Assembly (NCBI GenBank): GCA_963718745.1
Contig: OY970370.1
Location: forward strand, 2,232,001-2,296,000
Length of the DNA: 64,000 nucleotides
Direction: 5' to 3'
DNA from: Fermentibacter sp963718745 [NCBI: Candidatus Fermentibacterota bacterium]
GTDB lineage: Bacteria; Fermentibacterota; Fermentibacteria; Fermentibacterales
In this document: positions 59,893 to 64,000 of the stretch, piece by piece
How positions within the stretch are numbered: the first letter of the stretch is position 1
Layout of the letters: every line of letters begins with the position of its first letter
Made by a program: the position numbers and the translations under genes
Notes under the pieces: model-generated
Seen by the model: only the letters and a program-made list of their open reading frames with translations
Databases searched by the model: none
What the model was told of the DNA's origin: nothing

Positions 59893-61338
59893 CTAGTAGG
59901 CGCCTCTCCTGGAGAGCGCAGCCGGAATCGTCAGAAGCAGAATCGACATGTCCAGCCATACCGACCAGTTGTCGACATAGTAGAGATCGAGCTTCACCAT
60001 CTCTTCGAAACCGAGCTGGCTGCGGCCCGATATCTGCCAGATTCCCGTTATCCCCGGGATCGTCTGTAGCCTCTTGAGTTGACGCTCAGTATATGCTTCG
60101 ACCTCTTCGGGCAGGGGAGGCCTCGGCCCTATCAGGCTCATGTCCCCCCTGAGCACGTTCAGTATCTGGGGCAGCTCGTCCAGGCTCCAGCGCCTGAGGA
60201 AGCGTCCGGCCCGGGTGACCCTGGGGTCGCACTTCATCTTGAATATGGGTCCGGAGGCCTCGTTCCTGGAGAGGAGGCCGCTCTTCATGCCTTCCGCCCC
60301 CTCGCGCATGGAGCGGAACTTGATCATCCTGAACGGCCTGTTGTTCCTGCCGAGCCTGGTCTGAACGTAGAACACGGGGCGGCCGTCGTCCGTCAGGATC
60401 AGCAGGGAGAGGAGCAGCCCGGGGATCAGAAGGAACGGAAGGGCTGCTGCCGAGATCAGGATGTCGATGAGTCTCTTGCAGGTGCTCCTGAAGCCCTCGA
60501 GGGGCGGACTGACCGACTCGATCAGCGTCGTTCCGCCAAGGCTCGTGAATCTCGTCGTGAGGCTCACCAGGGTGAACACGTCCGGCACGAGCATGTAGGA
60601 GAGGCCGGTATGCTCGCAGATGTAGATGACTTCGGCCGTCTCGTCGCGGGAGAGCGAGGTGTCTGCGATTATGAGCGTGTCCACCGCCAGTTCGTGGAGG
60701 AATGCCTCCAGGTTCCCGGGCGAGGCCGCCTCGACCGCGGAGTCGCAGGAAGCCCCCCTGGGTCTTATGAAACCGCAGAGAGTCGAAGGGTAGGCCCCTC
60801 TGCCCTCGAGGTGCTTGGAAAGCTCGAGCGCGAGGCTGCCGCATCCGTAGATCGCCGTTCTCCTGGCAAGCCCGGCCTTCAGCGCGGTCCTGCGCGCGAC
60901 CTCCCTGAAGAGGTTGTGCCAGACCGCGAGGCAGAGCGAGGCCGCCGGGAAGGAGAACAGCAGTACGAACCTCGAGAAGTTGAGTTCCTTCACGGCGAAA
61001 CTGAGCGCGAACGTGATGACGACGGCGGTGAAGGAAGACTTCATGATGCCCGCCAGCTCCTCGATCTGGGCGAGCCCCCAGTTCCTCCTGTAGGTGCCGA
61101 AGGCCTGGAGGACTATAACCGTGACGACCCCCATCACGGCTCCGGAGGCGAGGTAGTGCAGCGCGGAGAGCCTGAAGTCGTTGGGTTTGTCCAGAGTCCT
61201 GGAGATGAGATCCGCGAGGACGGCGTGCCTGAGCCAGAAGCCCAGCATGAAGACACCGATGACTACGGACAGGTCGCCCATCGCCATCAGAAGGGCGCTT
61301 ATCCACTCGAGCCTGTTCTTCAGCGTGCTCCTGGACAT
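59893..61338 (-). CDS. WbaP/WcaJ-type polyprenyl glycosylphosphotransferase
   Basis: 481 residues. Four to five N-terminal TM helices, a CoA-binding-like middle (AIYGCGSLALELSKHLEGRG), and the sugar transferase domain: CKRLIDILISAAALPFLLIP, then FYVQTRLGRNNRPFRMIKFR, SLDELPQILNVLRGDMSLIG and GITGIWQISGRSQLGFEEMV. It transfers a sugar 1-phosphate from UDP-sugar to undecaprenyl phosphate at the inner membrane, the first step of exopolysaccharide or O-antigen synthesis. It overlaps the GT2 gene by 19 nt. Confidence 0.95.
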   Translation of the reverse strand: MSRSTLKNRLEWISALLMAMGDLSVVIGVFMLGFWLRHAVLADLISRTLDKPNDFRLSALHYLASGAVMGVVTVIVLQAFGTYRRNWGLAQIEELAGIMKSSFTAVVITFALSFAVKELNFSRFVLLFSFPAASLCLAVWHNLFREVARRTALKAGLARRTAIYGCGSLALELSKHLEGRGAYPSTLCGFIRPRGASCDSAVEAASPGNLEAFLHELAVDTLIIADTSLSRDETAEVIYICEHTGLSYMLVPDVFTLVSLTTRFTSLGGTTLIESVSPPLEGFRSTCKRLIDILISAAALPFLLIPGLLLSLLILTDDGRPVFYVQTRLGRNNRPFRMIKFRSMREGAEGMKSGLLSRNEASGPIFKMKCDPRVTRAGRFLRRWSLDELPQILNVLRGDMSLIGPRPPLPEEVEAYTERQLKRLQTIPGITGIWQISGRSQLGFEEMVKLDLYYVDNWSVWLDMSILLLTIPAALSRRGAY

Positions 61339-62126
61339 CTTCCGATCAACGCTCCTGGATGGTCCTGGTAAAATCTAGCCATGCTCCTGAGGTGGAGCCA
61401 CAGCGCCCTGCCCGGCCTCCCCGCGCTCTGTCGCCGCGGGACGTGCTCCATCCGGGCATCCGGGACGAGCCAGACCTCGAAGCCCTTCTCCCATGCACGC
61501 CAGCACAGCTCGACGTCCTCGAAGTAGAGGAAGTACTTTTCGGACATCAGGCCGAAGCTCTCCCGGCCCTCTGACGTGATCCACATCGCAGCCCCCGTCA
61601 GCCAGTCCACGCGGAAGGCCCCTCCGTCTTCCGACCTGCGGGCGGTCAAGTGCCTGAGTGCCGCGGCACGCCCTGCCCTGGTCGATCCGAAGGGGGTCCG
61701 CCTCGCAGCGATGGCGGCGGGATCCGGGAAGCTCCGCGCCGACGACTGTGGTGTTCCGCCGCTCGAGGTCAGAGCGGGGCCGGCGATACCGACCCGGTCA
61801 GAACCGGAGCAGAACTGCCCGAGGCGCGACAGGGAGCCCGGCAGGACCACGACGTCGGGGTTGAGGAACAGGACGGGGCCGGGTCCGCACAGGGAGGCTG
61901 CTGCGTTGTTGGCCCGCGCCAGACCCAGGTTGCGTTCCGATCTGACGGTCCTGACGCACCCGAACCTGCTCGAGATCTCCGGTGTGCCGTCAGTCGATGC
62001 GTTGTCGAAAACGACTATGCGGCGGGGGGCCTCCGAGCAGTCCAGGTTCACGAGAGACGAAAGACAGCGGGCGATGGTGCCCGAACTGTTGAATGTCGTG
62101 ATCACGACGGATGCTTCGACCGGCAT
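61320..62126 (-). CDS. Family-2 glycosyltransferase (rhamnosyltransferase-like)
   Basis: 268 residues. VVITTFNSSGTIARCLSSL, VVFDNASTDGTPEI, RNLGLARANNAA and a DxD-like LFLNPDVVVLPGSL give the GT2 fold of the WbbL/rhamnosyltransferase group; 'EKYFLYFEDVELCWRAWEKG' is the acceptor-side block. A soluble or membrane-associated enzyme that adds a sugar to the lipid-linked intermediate made by the next gene. First gene of a four-gene minus-strand operon; a terminator-like hairpin separates it from HU. Confidence 0.93.
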   Translation of the reverse strand: MPVEASVVITTFNSSGTIARCLSSLVNLDCSEAPRRIVVFDNASTDGTPEISSRFGCVRTVRSERNLGLARANNAAASLCGPGPVLFLNPDVVVLPGSLSRLGQFCSGSDRVGIAGPALTSSGGTPQSSARSFPDPAAIAARRTPFGSTRAGRAAALRHLTARRSEDGGAFRVDWLTGAAMWITSEGRESFGLMSEKYFLYFEDVELCWRAWEKGFEVWLVPDARMEHVPRRQSAGRPGRALWLHLRSMARFYQDHPGALIGRCPGAR

Positions 62127-62170
62127 ATCCCCGATGAGGGTGAGGGTGGAAGTGCGGCGGGAGAGAGATG

Positions 62171-62192
62171 GGGGGGCGGAAGACCGCCCCCC
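62171..62192 (-). terminator. Terminator of the HU gene
   Basis: A perfect 9-bp G/C stem (62171-62179 with 62184-62192), 4-nt loop, 15 nt after the HU stop, followed on the minus strand by CATCTCTCTC. Confidence 0.65.
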
Positions 62193-62206
62193 CGATGCAA
62201 CCGGTA

Positions 62207-62509
62207 CTAGCGCTTCTTGCCCTTCTTGGGGCCCTTCTCGATGAGCTCCTTCAGGGTCTTGCCGGCTTTGAAGTGAGGAACTCTCTTCGCCGGATAGGTC
62301 TTCTTGGCGTGAGTCTTGGGATCGACACCAACCCTCTGGGCCCTGAGCTTGTTCGAGAAGGTCCCGAACCCGACAAGGCTGATCTTGGCGTCGTCACCCT
62401 TCAGAGTCTCCATGATTCCGCCGAGGAAGGCGTCCACAGCACCTCCAGCCTGCTTCTTGGTCAGGCCGGTCTTCCCCGCGACGTGCGCTACCAGATCCTT
62501 CTTGGTCAT
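62207..62509 (-). CDS. HU-family DNA-binding protein
   Basis: 100 residues, slightly longer than E. coli HU. MTKKDLVAHVAGKTGLTKKQ, then VDAFLGGIMETLKGDDAKIS, VGFGTFSNKLRAQRVGVDPK and a C-terminal basic tail (KGPKKGKKR). A bacterial chromatin dimer that bends DNA. A GGGGG-rich leader and a very good promoter (62541-62569) lie upstream. IHF-like function is possible but the basic tail and lone copy favour HU. Confidence 0.95.
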   Translation of the reverse strand: MTKKDLVAHVAGKTGLTKKQAGGAVDAFLGGIMETLKGDDAKISLVGFGTFSNKLRAQRVGVDPKTHAKKTYPAKRVPHFKAGKTLKELIEKGPKKGKKR

Positions 62510-62540
62510 GAAGTCACCCCCTTTCCACGACCATTACCCG

Positions 62541-62569
62541 AGTGTAGAACAGCGAAAGCCCCGTGTCAA
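62541..62569 (-). promoter_or_regulatory. Strong sigma-70-type promoter of the HU gene
   Basis: Minus strand: -35 TTGACA (62564-62569), 17-nt spacer, -10 TACACT (62541-62546), 31 nt before the ATG. Confidence 0.8.
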
Positions 62570-62680
62570 GCGGGCATCTCATACAAGGAAGCCCATTTGA
62601 GCGGTATCCCCGCACACAATAAGACAATATTGCTGCAAAGAGAACTATAAAACAGCGTACTGATGGACAAGCCACTTTTG

Positions 62681-63175
62681 TCAGATCGACGGCCAGAAGC
62701 CCGAGTCGAACCAGGCCTGATCACGGATCTGACGGTCGAGCCCTACCAGGAGCTCGAGATGCGTCCTCTCCCAGTCCGCCAGCACGGTGAAAGCCCTGCC
62801 GCAGTCCCGGTCGGGAGAATCCGCCGCGCCCCTGTCATAGAAGTCGATGGCCTTCTCCTCGAGACCTATCGCGGCCGAGATGACTGCCGACTCGAAGCCC
62901 GCCGCGGAGATGGACCCGATGATCTCAGGGGAGAGCACCGCATGCGCCCTTGCGGAGTCCGGGACGGCAAACCCCGTGGTGTCGCCCTCCGTGGAACGGG
63001 CTACGAACATCTGCTCGAGCCACTCCTGATGCCGGCCCTCCTCCTCGGCAAGTGACTGGAAAAGGTCTCTGACGGCAGGATCGGACGCTGCCTGTGCAGC
63101 CTTCTCGTACAGGATCCTGCCCCGCATCTCCAGGAGCATGGCACCCTTAAGAACATCGAGTCTTTCGCAGTCCAT
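62681..63175 (-). CDS. Ferritin-like (rubrerythrin-type) di-iron protein
   Basis: 164 residues forming a four-helix bundle. Two metal-binding pairs: helix 1 Glu (LLEMRGRILYEKAA) with EEEGRHQEWL, and helix 3 AIGLEEKAIDFYD with LADWERTHLELLV; these are the two ExxH motifs of the ferritin-like fold. No C-terminal rubredoxin domain. Likely an oxidative-stress or iron-handling enzyme of an anaerobe. Alone between HU and the LptD-like gene, 12 nt after the latter's stop, so it may be co-transcribed with it. Confidence 0.88.
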   Translation of the reverse strand: MDCERLDVLKGAMLLEMRGRILYEKAAQAASDPAVRDLFQSLAEEEGRHQEWLEQMFVARSTEGDTTGFAVPDSARAHAVLSPEIIGSISAAGFESAVISAAIGLEEKAIDFYDRGAADSPDRDCGRAFTVLADWERTHLELLVGLDRQIRDQAWFDSGFWPSI

Positions 63176-63187
63176 TCCGGCTCCTTC

Positions 63188-64000
63188 CTAGAAATTGCTC
63201 ACGTGTTGCTCGATCTTGATGTCCGGCAGATCGATGATGTTTATCCTGAAGTAGAACCCGCTGTCGGTGTCGGAGATGTGCCTCACGAACAGAGCCTCCC
63301 AGCAGTGCAGGTCGCGCCTCAGAGTGTAGCTCTGGCTGATGAAGGACGCGTCCGTCAGGTCATAGTAGGTCGTGTAGTCGATCGACCAGGACGGGGTGAG
63401 TTCGAGCGACGACGATGCCCGCAGCCGGCTGAGATCCTCCGAGCCGTCCATCCCTTCGCGGAAGTGATGTGACAGCGTGAGCCTCCACGGGAGGCCGGTG
63501 AACGAAACCGAGTCAGGGACCAGGGTCATGTCGTTTCCCGCTACCTGGAGGGACGTGGTGAACCCGAGATTCTCGAGCTTCCGCTCATACAGGTCCCAGG
63601 TCGCGTCCGCCCGGAAGCTCGCGAAGGTCACGGGGGTGAGCTCCAGGGATGCCGCCAGGGGGGAGAATGCCCTGTCTGTGCTGTCCGGGTCCATGTCATA
63701 GACCGTGGAGACATCCAGGGATGCCAGCTCGGTCCTGTCGATCCCTCCTGTGGAAACCCGCTTCGCTTCCAGGTTCTGGTAGAGCCCGAGGAGCAGGGTG
63801 CCCCCGCTTGCGGGAAGCGCGAAGTCGGAGAAGGTGTAGAAGAGCGATGACGCGTCCTCCACGGGCTCGAGCGAAGTCCCTTCCCCTCCGCCTGTGAGGA
63901 ACATGTCCGGGGACCAGCCTATCACGGCCCTCGGGCTGATCGTGTGCCTGAAGGCCGAGAACCCCAGGCCTCCCTCCTGGAACGTCCCGTAGATGTCCGT
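63188..64000 (-). CDS. LptD/OstA-like outer-membrane protein, C-terminal part
   Basis: 270 residues visible; the frame is open to the right edge, so the N-terminus is missing. Regular 9-12-residue beta strands with Tyr/Trp/Phe ends, the family-like block 'FRHTISPRAVIGWSPDMF', and a C-terminal Phe (HVSNF), the signal recognised by BamA. LptD inserts lipopolysaccharide into the outer leaflet. The match is on strand pattern and the HTISP motif; another large barrel is possible. Confidence 0.7.
   Translation of the reverse strand, partial: TDIYGTFQEGGLGFSAFRHTISPRAVIGWSPDMFLTGGGEGTSLEPVEDASSLFYTFSDFALPASGGTLLLGLYQNLEAKRVSTGGIDRTELASLDVSTVYDMDPDSTDRAFSPLAASLELTPVTFASFRADATWDLYERKLENLGFTTSLQVAGNDMTLVPDSVSFTGLPWRLTLSHHFREGMDGSEDLSRLRASSSLELTPSWSIDYTTYYDLTDASFISQSYTLRRDLHCWEALFVRHISDTDSGFYFRINIIDLPDIKIEQHVSNF

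Overview
The window is a GC-rich (about 63-65% by eye), gene-dense stretch of a chromosome from a diderm, apparently anaerobic bacterium. An LptD-like outer-membrane barrel, TolQ/TolR/TonB-type machinery, FG-GAP/VCBS and beta-propeller secreted proteins with C-terminal FlgD/T9SS-like domains, and a heterodisulfide-reductase/Flx operon with DsrC together suggest an uncultivated FCB-group candidate phylum (for example the Fermentibacteria/Eisenbacteria/Krumholzibacteria neighbourhood). That placement is inference from gene content; no rRNA or tRNA gene was seen.

Layout. 1-9.7 kb: one co-directional operon encoding an outer-membrane protein (partial), a giant periplasmic TPR protein, a TolQ/ExbB, two TolR/ExbD and a TonB-like AgmX/GltG protein, plus a small secreted TonB-C protein. 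In architecture it resembles the myxobacterial Agl-Glt/Nfs trans-envelope machines. 10.1-12.0 kb: groES-groEL with a textbook terminator, then a second small secreted TonB-C protein. 12.6-18.2 kb: histidine ammonia-lyase, pdxS-pdxT-DUF89 (vitamin B6 synthesis with a damage-control phosphatase), an FmdB-type zinc ribbon and a DUF6150-like repeat protein. 18.3-23.6 kb: a sugar aminotransferase, a membrane protein, two divergent family-2 glycosyltransferases, a lipoprotein and a secreted Ntn amidohydrolase. 23.6-29.4 kb: an ASPIC/UnbV FG-GAP protein, RseC and tldD-tldE. 29.4-35.3 kb: two paralogous secreted FG-GAP proteins with matching promoters, between which sits an AbiEi/AbiEii type IV toxin-antitoxin pair.

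35.6-43.3 kb: a seven-gene operon hdrA (double-length), mvhD/flxD, two Fe-S proteins, a FAD/NAD(P) reductase, hdrC and hdrB, that is, a complete HdrABC-Flx-type flavin-based electron-bifurcating disulfide reductase. Convergent to it are a cysteine desulfurase and dsrC carrying both redox cysteines, so the likely partner of the Hdr complex is encoded next door even though no dsrAB or hydrogenase is present in the window.

44.9-53.5 kb: an accessory region in which six copies of an approximately 80-bp perfect-to-decayed palindrome, all in the same relative orientation and in two subfamilies, separate small gene modules (DUF6714; zinc-ribbon/CD225 and DUF2752; two near-identical secreted proteins; a lipoprotein plus zinc-ribbon propeller; an AT-rich orphan). 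This looks like a cassette array or a burst of a MITE-like element and is the most unusual structure in the window.

53.5-64 kb: an outer-membrane protein with PDO, thioredoxin reductase and thioredoxin; an unknown phosphorylase-like protein; a polysaccharide operon (glycosyltransferase, WbaP-type phosphotransferase, class V aminotransferase, small repeat protein); HU; a ferritin-like protein; and the C-terminal part of an LptD-like barrel that runs off the right edge.
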